Positions 42,445-50,986 of a stretch of DNA of 64,000 nucleotides are shown piece after piece. Source of the stretch: an uncultured Dehalococcoidia bacterium (lineage in GTDB: Bacteria > Chloroflexota > Dehalococcoidia > Lucifugimonadales > CATOSD01). The notes beneath the pieces were generated by a model. The model worked only from the letters and a program-made list of their open reading frames with translations. It ran no database searches and was not told the DNA's origin. Location: NCBI GenBank assembly GCA_951812395.1, contig CATOSD010000002.1, positions 672,442 through 736,441 on the forward strand, written 5' to 3'. The first letter of the stretch is position 1. The number at the start of each line of letters is the position of its first letter. The position numbers and the translations under genes are program-made.

Positions 42445-42769
42445 CGCGCCGGCTGGAGGTCCGTCCACAGCTCTTCCTTCCAACCGCTTTCGCGGCCACC
42501 TGCGGGTCCCCCAAGCCCTCCACTCCGGCCCCCTGCGCTTCCGCCACTCCCGCACCCCATACCCATCCGGCACTCCTTCCCGCTCAAACTCGCCACTCAC
42601 GCCCACCCATCATTCCGGACTCCGAGTCGAAATCCAGGGGCTGATCACCATTCAGCCAACAGCGGCCCCCAACGCACATCGGCGCCGCACACCTCGCATA
42701 CTCGGTGTGTGGCGCCGATGATTGCCGCGGCGAACGCCGGCGGCATTGAGACTTAGGGGACTTGCAGCC
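42445..42769. other. C-rich intergenic region ending in a strong hairpin
   Basis: The plus strand is C-rich with no supportable gene. It ends in the long hairpin described at 42677-42720. I looked for tmRNA and RNase P signatures because smpB is adjacent and found none. Confidence 0.4.
42677..42720. terminator. 17-bp-arm hairpin between convergent smpB and HTH gene
   Basis: Arms CATCGGCGCCGCACACC (42677-42693) and GGTGTGTGGCGCCGATG (42704-42720) pair with one G-T wobble around a 10-base loop. No U-tract follows on either strand, so it is a candidate bidirectional terminator or RNA-stability hairpin. Confidence 0.6.
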
Positions 42770-42997
42770 CTACTTCACCCGGGTCACCTTGATCGTGTCT
42801 CCCGGCGCGAGAGCGATTCTCTGAACGCTGATGCCGAGCTTGAGCAGCCAGTAGCCGAGCGTGGCCTTGCTTACGCCCAGGTGGTCTGCCGTAGCCGTCA
42901 GGCCCATATCAGTGACCATCCCCGGGAGCATCTTTTCCAACGGCTGATCGAACATCGACTCGACTGCCAGCATCTTCTTCGTCTTTTTGGTTGCCAC
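42770..42997 (-). CDS. Small HTH-containing DNA-binding protein
   Basis: The 75-residue basic protein starts MATKKTKKML and has a helix-turn-helix core TDMGLTATADHLGVSKATLGYWLLKLGI, like the HTH of transposase-type or sigma-region-4-like regulators. A short beta tail follows (IALAPGDTIKVTRVK). The GTG start at 42997 has an ideal AAGGAGG site 5 bases upstream. A promoter with an embedded palindrome lies at 43100-43128, consistent with autoregulation. Targets are unknown. Confidence 0.75.
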   Translation of the reverse strand: MATKKTKKMLAVESMFDQPLEKMLPGMVTDMGLTATADHLGVSKATLGYWLLKLGISVQRIALAPGDTIKVTRVK

Positions 42998-43099
42998 GTC
43001 AACCTCCTTAAGGCTGTACTGAGTCCCTGTGACATCGACCCTTTCGAGCCACCTGGTGTGCCACTACTGAAACTTCGTCCGTCCTTGACTGTGCAGCAA

Positions 43100-43128
43100 T
43101 GCTAATCCCCACATTAGGCTAATGTCAA
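43100..43128 (-). promoter_or_regulatory. Promoter with overlapping palindromic operator for HTH gene
   Basis: On the minus strand TTGACA (43128-43123), a 17-bp spacer and TTAGCA (43105-43100) form a promoter. The perfect palindrome ACATTAG-G-CTAATGT (43111-43125) covers the -35 end and spacer, and an extra GCTAAT half-site lies at the -10. This arrangement is typical of repressor operators. Confidence 0.6.
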
Positions 43129-43145
43129 TGCCTCGTCAAGACATT

Positions 43146-43722
43146 TCTGACGCAATTCTAAGATTGTCACCGTGAGTCAGGCAAAGACAAAGGTCACCCG
43201 GCGACGCCTGGCCACCGTCAAGAACAGGGCAACAGAGGGCCTGTCCATCGTCCGCGAGTTCATAGCTGGCCAAAGCAAACACCACGGTGTTTTCGCGTGT
43301 AAGTTAAGGTTATGTCCCGCCTACGCCGGCAGTACAGCTACGAGTCCACAGCCCGTGCGGTCGTCCCTGGCGGGCCAACATCCAGCCACGCAGAGAGTGT
43401 GGGAGCTGAGTCCCGCCTCCAGAGGCAGTCCGGCGCCGCGGCGCTCACCGGCGACACCAGGTAGAGCCCGCCTCCCCGACCCCAGACCGTTTGTCCGACG
43501 TCTCGGCCCCGTCAATCGCGCCTCACGCAGCAAACGCTCCCCGTCGGCGCAAGCGAGTCCCGCGCGGCAGAGAGCCGACAACCGCGCCTAGGCGAGTCGA
43601 CTCCCCTGCCCCAATTCGCGCTCAGGCCGCCGAGATTAGCCGAGCCTGCTACCTTTCATATATCATGGCAGTGTTCCGGCGAGTCGATCGCCGGAATCTA
43701 CGAACGGCAGGAGGAGGCAGTT
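43146..43722. other. Long region without a confident gene
   Basis: A plus-strand frame opens with GTG at 43172 and reads 139 codons. Its first 45 residues look protein-like (KVTRRRLATVKNRATEGL), but the rest is Pro/Ser/Arg/Ala-rich with no recognisable pattern. I do not accept it as a gene. No structured RNA family could be matched. A GGAGGAGG site at about 43710 belongs to the next gene. Confidence 0.3.
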
Positions 43723-44208
43723 TTGGCATCAAGTCTGTTGAACAGCGTCCGGCGCAATCACGCCCTGGAGCACGGCACCGTCACCACGCTGCTTGAGGCC
43801 GGAGCGCGGACGCCGCTGGGCGGCTACTCCACGTCCGGGGGGTTCTTCATACTCGGCCGCGCGTCGCTCGAAGAGGTGCGCGCCGCGGCGCAGGAGGCAC
43901 TCACCTCCCTCCAGGGCGGGCGCAAGGAGCTCGCGATCTCTCCCCACTGCGGCACCAACCTCGCGACGGCCGCGCTGCTGGGCGGCCTCCTGGCAAGGGC
44001 GATTCTCGCCCGCGGCCGCTGGTTCGTCCGGCTGCCCCTGGCCTTGGCCGCCATAGTCGGGGCCGGCATTCTGAGCAGGCCGATCGGCAACGCGCTGCAG
44101 CGGCGCTTCACTACCCTCTCCGAGCTGGACGGCGTGGAAATCACCCGGGTCAGAAGACTGTGGGCCGGCGGACTCTCCCTGTACCGCGTCAGCACGTCGA
44201 CGCGGTAG
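43723..44208 (+). CDS. DUF6391-like membrane protein
   Basis: The 161-residue protein has the N-terminal motif NHALEHGTVTTLLEAG, followed by LGGYSTSGGFFILGRAS, typical of DUF6391 proteins. A conserved SPHCGTNLATAALLGGL segment leads into two membrane helices (about residues 80-97 and 104-124). Function is unknown. The start is TTG 43723 with an AGGAGGAGG site. It stands alone between an unassigned region and tRNA-Arg. Confidence 0.75.
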   Translation: MASSLLNSVRRNHALEHGTVTTLLEAGARTPLGGYSTSGGFFILGRASLEEVRAAAQEALTSLQGGRKELAISPHCGTNLATAALLGGLLARAILARGRWFVRLPLALAAIVGAGILSRPIGNALQRRFTTLSELDGVEITRVRRLWAGGLSLYRVSTSTR

Positions 44209-44322
44209 CACGCTACGCGAAGCAGCGGCGCAGGAGCCCCACGCGCTGCGAAGTGCCGGCATGGAAGCGGAAAGCCGTGCGACTCTGCTGTTGTATGCTA
44301 AACTTGGTATGGGCCTCAGTTC

Positions 44323-44399
44323 GTCCCTGTAGCTCAGATGGACAGAGCGGCTGCCTTCTAAGCAGCGGGTCGCGGGTTCGAATCCTGCCAGGGACGCCA
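44323..44399 (+). tRNA. tRNA-Arg (anticodon TCT)
   Basis: The acceptor stem is GTCCCTG/CAGGGAC, the anticodon stem GCTGC/GCAGC with loop CTTCTAA gives anticodon TCT (44357-44359), and the T arm contains GGTTCGAAT. Discriminator G and an encoded CCA (44397-44399) follow. It reads AGA/AGG codons. Confidence 0.97.
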
Positions 44400-44672
44400 A
44401 CCGAATCGCGTTCTGATATTCAAATATGTGCCTGCTTGCAGCCACCCGCGTTTCGCGATATGTACTTTGCAAAACCGCACCGTGGCCGCCGGTCGCGGAC
44501 TGCTGGACGAGTCGCAAGGCGCCAATTCGCCACAGTAGACGGCAGTGTTTGCGAAATGCGGATGTAGCGCTATTCGATCTAATGACCCATGGCTTAGTGA
44601 AGATATCGAAACAGCATATGCGGTTCGTGTCACTAACTGTAAGAATATCCCAATTGGCAAAGAGGAGTGGAA

Positions 44673-45335
44673 ATGAGCGCCAGTTTTTCGGCCGAACTGC
44701 GGCAAGAAGCCGCTTCCATATGGGGCGACATCATGGAGCATCCCTTCCTGCTGGAGCTGCAGCGGGGCTCCCTGCCTGTAGAGAGCTTCCGATACTACGT
44801 GATCCAGGACTACCACTATATGGAAGGGTTCGGCCGGGTCGTTTCGATAGCCCTGTCCAAGGCCCCGGACACCGAGGCCATCCGGCAGCTCGCGAGGCGC
44901 GTCACCACGCCCGTCGAACGTCCCCTGCACTCCCGCATGTTCGACCTGCTCGGCGTCACGGAGGAGGAGGCCGAGGCCGCCAACGCATCGCCGACCAACC
45001 TCGCCTACGTCAATCACATGCTCACCGCCGCCTCCATGGGCGGCGTCGGCGAGGCCGCCGCGGCCATACTCCCCTGCCCCTGGAGCTACCACGAGATAGG
45101 CCGGCAACTCCAGCCATCGCCCCATCCCGTCTATGGCCGTTGGGTCGAGGCCTACTCCTCTGGTATCCTTGAGGAGAGCACGGCGGCCTGGCGCGAACTG
45201 GTGGACCGATTCGGCGTGGAGGGCGGCCCTGCCGTAAGGTCGGCGATGCGCGAGGCGTTCCTGGCCAGCTCGCGCTACGAGCACATGTTTTGGTCGATGG
45301 CCTACTCGCAAGAGCAGTGGCCGGTGGCCTTGTAG
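44673..45335 (+). CDS. tenA: TenA-family thiaminase II / aminopyrimidine aminohydrolase
   Basis: The 220-residue all-helical protein has the TenA motifs HPFLLELQRGSLPVESFRYYVIQDYHYMEGFGR, the nucleophile Cys in AILPCPWSYHEIG and the late SSRYEHMFWSMAY with the acidic/aromatic active-site residues. TenA hydrolyses thiamin breakdown products (aminopyrimidines) to recycle them into thiamin. The ATG at 44673 follows an AGAGGAG site; GTG 44667 is also in frame. No TPP riboswitch is visible in the 270 bp upstream. Confidence 0.9.
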   Translation: MSASFSAELRQEAASIWGDIMEHPFLLELQRGSLPVESFRYYVIQDYHYMEGFGRVVSIALSKAPDTEAIRQLARRVTTPVERPLHSRMFDLLGVTEEEAEAANASPTNLAYVNHMLTAASMGGVGEAAAAILPCPWSYHEIGRQLQPSPHPVYGRWVEAYSSGILEESTAAWRELVDRFGVEGGPAVRSAMREAFLASSRYEHMFWSMAYSQEQWPVAL

Positions 45336-45385
45336 CCAATTCTGGGGAGAGGGCGCCTTGAGAGCGCCGAAAGGGTGATTTTGCC

Positions 45386-46876
45386 ATGAGGACACAGAGC
45401 TACGCGGGCACCGTCAACGCCCCGGAATTCCCGAAAGGAATGGACTGGCTGAACACCGAGCAGCCCCTCTCGCTGGAGGACCTGCGGGGGAAGATCGTCA
45501 TCCTGGACTTCTGGACCTACTGTTGAGTCAACTGCATGCACGTATTTCCGCAGTTGCGGAAACTGGAAGAGAAGTACAGCAACGAGCTGGTGGTCGTGGG
45601 TGTGCACTCCGCGAAGTTCACCGCCGAGAAAGACACCGAGAACGTGCGCAGGGCGATCCTGCGCTACGAGATCGAACACCCCGTCGCCAACGACTCCGAC
45701 TTCGTAATCTGGCAGACCTACGCCGTCAGGGCGTGGCCCACGCTCATGTTCGTCGACCCCCGCGGCAAGGTCATCGGCAAGCACGAGGGTGAGATTGTCC
45801 TGGAGCCGTTCGACAACATCATCGCCGAGATGGTGCGCGAGTTCGACGGCGACGGCCTAATCGACCGCCGCCCCATGACCTTCAAGCTCGAAAGCGAGAA
45901 GGAATGGGAGCGGCCCCTGTCCTTCCCGGGCAAGGTGATGGCGGACGCCGCCTCCGGCCGGCTGTTCATAGCCGACTCCAACCACAACCGCGTGCTGGTG
46001 ACGACGCTGGATGGCGATGTCACTCAGGTCATAGGCAGCGGCGAGCGTGGCCTTGCCGATGGCCAAGCGCACGACGCGCAGTTCGACGACCCTCAGGGCA
46101 TGGCGCTCGACGGCGACACTCTGTACGTCGCGGACACCAAGAACCACTCGATTCGCCGCGTCGCGCTCGACTCCGGGCGCGTTGACACCATCGCGGGCGT
46201 GGGCGAGCAGGCGATGCGCTTCCACTCCGGAGGGGACGGGCCTTCCACGGCGCTGAACTCACCCTGGGACCTTGAGCTGCGCGACGGCACGCTCTACGTC
46301 GCCATGGCCGGCTTCCACCAGCTCTGGCGGATTCGCCTGGACACGGGCGAGGTCCTGCCCCACGCCGGATCGGGACGCGAGAACATCGTGGACGGACCCC
46401 TGAACTCCGCCCAGCTCGCCCAGCCCAGCGGGATCGCTGCCATCGACGACAAGCTGTACTTTACCGACAGCGAGACCAGCGCAATTCGCTCCTCCGACGT
46501 CGACCCGGGCGGCCGCGTCCAGACCGTAGTCGGCCAGGGACTGTTCACGTTCGGCGACGCCGACGGCGTGGGCGACGATGTGCGGCTCCAGCACCCCATC
46601 GGCATCGACGCCGCCGACGGCGTCCTCTACATCACCGACAGCTACAACAACAAGATCAAGCGCGTGTATCCCGCCACGCGAGGCTGCATGACGATGCTGG
46701 GCAGCGGCGCCGCCGGCCACAAGGACGGCCCGGCGCGCGAGGCTGAGTTCTACGAGCCTTCCGGCGTGAGCGCGGCGGCGGGCAAACTCTACGTCGCCGA
46801 CACCAATAACCACTCCATACGCGTAGCCGACCTCGAAACCGGTCACGTAGAGACACTGGAGCTGCGAGGCCTCTAG
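45386..46876 (+). CDS. Selenocysteine-containing thioredoxin/NHL-repeat protein
   Basis: The gene reads 496 residues if TGA at 45524-45526 (codon 47) is decoded as selenocysteine. The N-terminal thioredoxin fold (about 1-150) has [21 protein letters not shown]; relatives have WTYCCINCMH, so Sec replaces the first Cys of the CxxC redox site (UVNC). The fold continues through VVGVHSAKF and [11 protein letters not shown]. Residues about 165-496 are an NHL beta-propeller with repeats such as [22 protein letters not shown] and [18 protein letters not shown]. Both sides of the TGA are needed for a complete fold. A SECIS-like hairpin lies 18-36 bases downstream and selC is in the same window. The start has GGTGA 7 bases upstream. 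Annotators would usually call a truncated gene at 45536. Confidence 0.88.
45545..45562 (+). promoter_or_regulatory. SECIS-like element in the selenoprotein reading frame
   Basis: TTTCCGC (45545-45551), loop AGTT and GCGGAAA (45556-45562) form a perfect 7-bp stem with a G in the second loop position. The apical loop begins 25 bases after the TGA, within the range expected for bacterial SECIS hairpins. A competing pairing CAACTGC (45529-45535) with GCAGTTG (45550-45556) is also possible. Confidence 0.7.
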
Positions 46877-48168
46877 CTGCGTTCCGGCCCCATCGCCCCT
46901 CCCTGTCCTCCCCGCGCGGCGGCCCGCCGCAGCTCCTCCGGCGCCTTGATCGACCGGAACTGCCAGTACATCGCCGCGTTGTACACCAGCTTGCAGCCCG
47001 CGCCGATGACGAACGGCGCGCCCAGCGTCGTCACGCTCGCGATCGCCCCCGCCAGCCCAGGGCTGACCGTCTGCGTGATGTTGCGGCCCAGGTTCGTCAC
47101 CCCCGCCATCGCCATCCGCGACTCCGGAGGCACTATCGCCATCGTGTACGACTGGCGCGTCGGCACGTCCATTTCGTTCGCCAGCTCCTTGGCCAGGTAG
47201 AAGAAGACCGCAAACTGCACGTTCCCAGACACGGCGAGCGCGATGGTGAAGACGTTGGACAGCACCTGGGTGAACACCATCGTGTTCACCAGCCCGATCC
47301 GCGAGGCCACGGGCGCCGCCGCGAGCACGGAGACGACGTTCGCAATCTGGCCCGAGAAGAAGATGAGCGCCACGGCGTTCAGGCCGATGCCGAACCGCGT
47401 CGCGAACCAGTAGGCGATGAAGCTCCTGACGAAGAACCCGCCCCCCAGCGAGTCGATGGAAAAGAGCGCTGCAATCCGGATGATGGCGCTGCGGGCGCTC
47501 AGCCCTCCCTCCGCGACCGGCGCCGGCGTCCTGGCGACCCGCCGCACCTCCGACCGCGGCGTGAGCAGCGCGTAGAACGCCAACGCCCCAGCGGCAACCA
47601 CGGCGTAGCCCAGGAACATCGCGCGGTAGGACGCCAGCTCCTCCATGCCGTATCTGTCCTGCAGAAGCTCCGGTACGGCGATAAGGAGCGCGCCCACGGC
47701 CTTGGTGACGAAACCTACGAGGTTGTAGAAGCTGAAGACGAGCGTGCGCTGCCGGTCGGCAGTGGTCTGTGCCAGAATCGCGGTGTCCAGCGACACGAAC
47801 GCCGTCCGGTCGCCGCCGGTGGTGGTCGTCATGGCGAACAGGCCGACTGCGGCGAGCTGCCACGCGTTCTCGGCCACGGCGAACAGCGCGCCCCCGGCGG
47901 CCATCAGAAGCGTCATGGCCAACAGCATCCGCTTGCGGCCAATCGCGTCGCCCTTCCAGCTCGCCACCACGTTGGACAGCGCGCCCCCAGCCATGATGGC
48001 GCTGAACACGATGCCCGCCTGCAGCGCGTCGAAGTCGAGCACGCTCAGGTACACGCCCAGGAAAACGCTCAGGAAGCTGTAGTCCAGCGCGCGCACGGCG
48101 CTGGCGCCGAACACCATCCGGCCATCGTGGTTGAGTGTGGGTACGACCCGCCGGATGAACGCGGCCAC
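46873..48168 (-). CDS. MFS transporter
   Basis: The 431-residue protein has 12 likely membrane helices. Its start GRMVFGASAVRALDYSFLSVFLGVYLSVLDFD precedes the TM2-TM3 loop KGDAIGRKRMLLAM. The second half contains FYLAKELANEMDVPTRQSYTMAIVPPESRMAMAGVTNLGRNITQTVSPGLAGAI, a pattern shared with SLC46-like and ENTS-like transporters. Substrate is unknown. The start is GTG 48168. It is convergent with the selenoprotein gene, with stops overlapping by 4 bp, and follows valS on the same strand. Confidence 0.82.
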   Translation of the reverse strand: MAAFIRRVVPTLNHDGRMVFGASAVRALDYSFLSVFLGVYLSVLDFDALQAGIVFSAIMAGGALSNVVASWKGDAIGRKRMLLAMTLLMAAGGALFAVAENAWQLAAVGLFAMTTTTGGDRTAFVSLDTAILAQTTADRQRTLVFSFYNLVGFVTKAVGALLIAVPELLQDRYGMEELASYRAMFLGYAVVAAGALAFYALLTPRSEVRRVARTPAPVAEGGLSARSAIIRIAALFSIDSLGGGFFVRSFIAYWFATRFGIGLNAVALIFFSGQIANVVSVLAAAPVASRIGLVNTMVFTQVLSNVFTIALAVSGNVQFAVFFYLAKELANEMDVPTRQSYTMAIVPPESRMAMAGVTNLGRNITQTVSPGLAGAIASVTTLGAPFVIGAGCKLVYNAAMYWQFRSIKAPEELRRAAARGGQGGAMGPERS

Positions 48169-48202
48169 GGGATGCTCCGGATCGACGCCGCGACAGGCGG
48201 CG

Positions 48203-50878
48203 TCAGGCCGTGGCGAGCTTCTCCAGGATGTCGGCCACCCTGGCCTGGCGCTCTTCTATGGTGCGCCTACGCTCCCGCTCCCTCTCGACCACCTCTTCTG
48301 GCGCGCGCGACAGGAAGTTCTCGTTGGCCAGCAGCTGGGACAGCTTGTCCATCTGCCCCTCGAGCTGCCGCTGCTCCTCGGCCAGCCTCTCCCGCTCTTG
48401 TCCGACGTCGATCAGCCCGCCCAGCGGCACTCTGACCGTTGCGCGCTCAAGCACCAGCGACACGGTGTCCGGCTCGTCCCCGCCCGGCTCCCGCGCCACG
48501 CTGAGCGGCTCGATCCGGCCCAGCGCGGCGATAGCCCCGGACTCGCGGCCCAGCGCGTCGTCCAGCGGTCCGGCCTCCACGGTCGCGGCCACCTGCCGGC
48601 TCGGCTGAATCTTGAACTCGGCCCGCAGATTGCGCACGGCGCGCACGATGTCGATCAGCGCGCCCATCTCGGCCTCGGCGTCCGCGTCGAATCGGCCCAC
48701 GTCCGGCGCCGGGTATGCCGCCGCGATGAGCGCGTCGGACCGTCCCGGCTCGTCCGGCAGCATACGCGTCAGCATCTGCCAAAGCTCCTCGGTGACGAAG
48801 GGCAGGAACGGATGCAGCAGCCGCAGGATGCGCTCCAGCACATATGCAAGCGTCGGAAGCGGCGAGGGCTCGTCCTGTTTCTCGGACCGCACCCGTATCT
48901 TGGCGAGCTCAATGTACCAGTCGGCGAACTCGTGCCACATGAAGTCGTGGATCGCCCGCTGGGCCTCGCCGAAGTTATACTCGCCCATGAACCGCTCCAC
49001 CTGCTCCGAGGCGCGGTTGAGTCGGCTGATGATCCAGCGGTCGTGGCGGTGGGACGGGCTGGGGTCCCACCAGTCCTCCAGGTCGTCCGCGCCCTCCAGG
49101 TTCTGCATGGCGAAGCGAGCCGCGTTCCACAGCTTGTTGGCGAAGTTCCGGCTCGCCTCCAGCTTGCCCTGGTTCAACCGCATGTCGTTGCCCGGCGAGT
49201 TGCCGGTCGTGAGTGCGAAGCGGAGCGCGTCCGCGCCGTACATGTCTATGAGCTCCAGTGGGTCCACCACGTTGCCCCTGGACTTGCTCATCTTCAGACC
49301 CTCAGGATCAACCACCAGGCCGTGCAGGTACACCGTGCGGAACGGCACGTCGCCCATGTTCTCCAGCCCCATCACAATCATGCGGGCCACCCAGAAGAAC
49401 AGGATGTCGTAGCCGGTCTCCAGCACACTGCCCGGGTAGAAGTAGTCGAGGTCCTCCGTCTCGTCGGGCCACCCCAGCGTCGAATGTGGCCACAGCCCGG
49501 AGCTGAACCACGTGTCCAGCACGTCCTGGTCGCGCTCCAGGTCGGCGGAGCCGCAGTCCGGGCAGGCCGTGGGATCCGTCTCCTCCACGATGACACCCTC
49601 ACACCCCTGGCAGTACCACACCGGGATGCGGTGGCCCCACCAGAGCTGGCGGCTGATGCACCAGTCCCGGATGTTGTCCATCCAGTTGAAGTACACCCGC
49701 GTGAAGCGCTCCGGTACGATCTGTATCGAGCCGTCAGCCACGCGGTCTCTCGCCGGCCTGGCCAGCGGCTCCATGCGAACGTACCACTGCCGGCTGATGA
49801 TCGGCTCCACCACCTCGTCGCAGCGGTCACAGTGACCGACCGAGTGGCGGTGCGGTTCGTTCTTCTCGAGCCGACCCTCCGCCTCCAGTTGCGCGACGAT
49901 GTTCTCGCGCGCCTCCATGCGGTCCTGGCCCTCGTAGGGGCCGGCGTTCTCGTTAAGCGTGCCGTCCAGGTTCAGTATGCTGACCGTCGGCAGGTCGTGG
50001 CGTGCGCCTATCTCGAAGTCGTTCGGGTCGTGGCCGGGCGTAACCTTGAGCGCGCCGGTGCCGAATCCAAGCTCCACCGCCTCGTCGGCAACGACCGGCA
50101 GCCGCCGTCCCAACACGGGCAGCACTGCGGTGCGCCCCACGAGCTGGTTCGCGCGCTCGTCCTCAGGGTTGACGGCGACCGCGGTGTCGCCCAGCAGCGT
50201 CTCCGGCCGCGTGGTGGCGATGGTTACCGAGCCTCCGCCCTCCAGGTCGTATCGGATGTCGTACAGTCGCCCGTCCTCGTCCCGGTGTTTCACCTCCAGG
50301 TCCGACAGCGCGGTGCGGCAGCGCGGGCACCAGTTGGTGATGCGCTCGCCCCGGTAGATCAGCCCCTTCTTGTACAGGCTGACAAACGTCTTCCGCACCG
50401 CTCTCGCCGGGCCGGCGTCCAGCGTGAAGGCCGTCCGCGTCCAGTCGCACGACGCCCCGAGCCGTCTGAGCTGCTGGTATATCCGGTCGCCGTACTGGTC
50501 CACCCACTGCCACACGCGCTCGACGAACTTCTGCCTGCCCAGGTCGTGCCGGGTGATGCCGTCGGACGCCAGCGCGCGCTCCACCACCACCTGCGTGGCG
50601 ATGCCCGCGTGGTCCGAGCCGGGCAGGTACAGCGCCGGGTCGCCCTTCATCCTGTGCCAGCGGATCATCAGGTCTTCCAGCGCGGTGGTGAGCGCGTGGC
50701 CCATGTGCAGCTCGCCGGTCACGTTGGGCGGCGGCATGATGATGACGAACGGCTCTTTGTCGCGGTCTATCTCGGGTGTGAAGTGGCCGCTGTCGAGCCA
50801 CAGGTCGTAGATGCGCCGCTCCACGGCCTGCGGATCGTATGCCTTCGGGACGTTGCTTCTGCGGGCGGTCTGGGTCAT
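48203..50878 (-). CDS. valS: Valyl-tRNA synthetase
   Basis: The 891-residue class Ia synthetase has the HIGH motif as PPPNVTGELHMGHALTTALED, the editing (CP1) domain with TTRPETLLGDTAVAV, the KMSKS loop in LKMSKSRGNVVDPLELIDMYGADALRF, and a zinc-like CxxC pair in WYCQGCEGV. The C-terminal coiled coil ends in the ERERLAEEQRQLEGQMDKLSQLLANENFL arm typical of ValS. Length is normal. Transcription enters from the dispersed repeat at 50904. Confidence 0.96.
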   Translation of the reverse strand: MTQTARRSNVPKAYDPQAVERRIYDLWLDSGHFTPEIDRDKEPFVIIMPPPNVTGELHMGHALTTALEDLMIRWHRMKGDPALYLPGSDHAGIATQVVVERALASDGITRHDLGRQKFVERVWQWVDQYGDRIYQQLRRLGASCDWTRTAFTLDAGPARAVRKTFVSLYKKGLIYRGERITNWCPRCRTALSDLEVKHRDEDGRLYDIRYDLEGGGSVTIATTRPETLLGDTAVAVNPEDERANQLVGRTAVLPVLGRRLPVVADEAVELGFGTGALKVTPGHDPNDFEIGARHDLPTVSILNLDGTLNENAGPYEGQDRMEARENIVAQLEAEGRLEKNEPHRHSVGHCDRCDEVVEPIISRQWYVRMEPLARPARDRVADGSIQIVPERFTRVYFNWMDNIRDWCISRQLWWGHRIPVWYCQGCEGVIVEETDPTACPDCGSADLERDQDVLDTWFSSGLWPHSTLGWPDETEDLDYFYPGSVLETGYDILFFWVARMIVMGLENMGDVPFRTVYLHGLVVDPEGLKMSKSRGNVVDPLELIDMYGADALRFALTTGNSPGNDMRLNQGKLEASRNFANKLWNAARFAMQNLEGADDLEDWWDPSPSHRHDRWIISRLNRASEQVERFMGEYNFGEAQRAIHDFMWHEFADWYIELAKIRVRSEKQDEPSPLPTLAYVLERILRLLHPFLPFVTEELWQMLTRMLPDEPGRSDALIAAAYPAPDVGRFDADAEAEMGALIDIVRAVRNLRAEFKIQPSRQVAATVEAGPLDDALGRESGAIAALGRIEPLSVAREPGGDEPDTVSLVLERATVRVPLGGLIDVGQERERLAEEQRQLEGQMDKLSQLLANENFLSRAPEEVVERERERRRTIEERQARVADILEKLATA

Positions 50879-50903
50879 GCGTTCTTCCTGGGTGTATCAG
50901 TAA

Positions 50904-50945
50904 AGTCCCTTCCCCCTTGATGGGGGAAGGTTAGGATGGGGGTGA
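50904..50945 (-). repeat. Dispersed hairpin repeat, copy 7 (reverse orientation)
   Basis: The minus strand reads TCACCCCCATCCTAACC followed by CTTCCCCCATCAAGGGGGAAG and GGAC. It lies between valS and the MoxR-like gene. Confidence 0.85.
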
Positions 50946-50986
50946 CGTTCCAAGCGCAACCGCTGAAGTCCCAAGGCCTACGCCTC

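Noticed and set aside
43172-43591. 139-codon plus-strand frame with GTG start
   Set aside because: Only the first third looks protein-like; there is no clear ribosome site and the rest is compositionally random.
42445-43722. tmRNA or RNase P RNA near smpB
   Set aside because: No TTCGA-containing tRNA-like end with CCA, tag open frame, or RNase P core motif could be found on either strand.
45536-46876. Shorter NHL gene starting at ATG 45536, with the TGA as a true stop of a pseudogene
   Set aside because: The upstream 46 codons match the thioredoxin fold, the TGA falls exactly on a redox Cys position, and a SECIS-like hairpin and selC are present, so recoding explains the data better.
46259-47863. 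Minus-strand frame spanning the selenoprotein/MFS junction
   Set aside because: It is antisense to the NHL propeller and out of frame with the MFS gene.
48131-50920. Very long plus-strand reading frame antisense to valS
   Set aside because: It is the reverse-strand shadow of a GC-rich, strongly conserved gene and has no domain or ribosome-site support.
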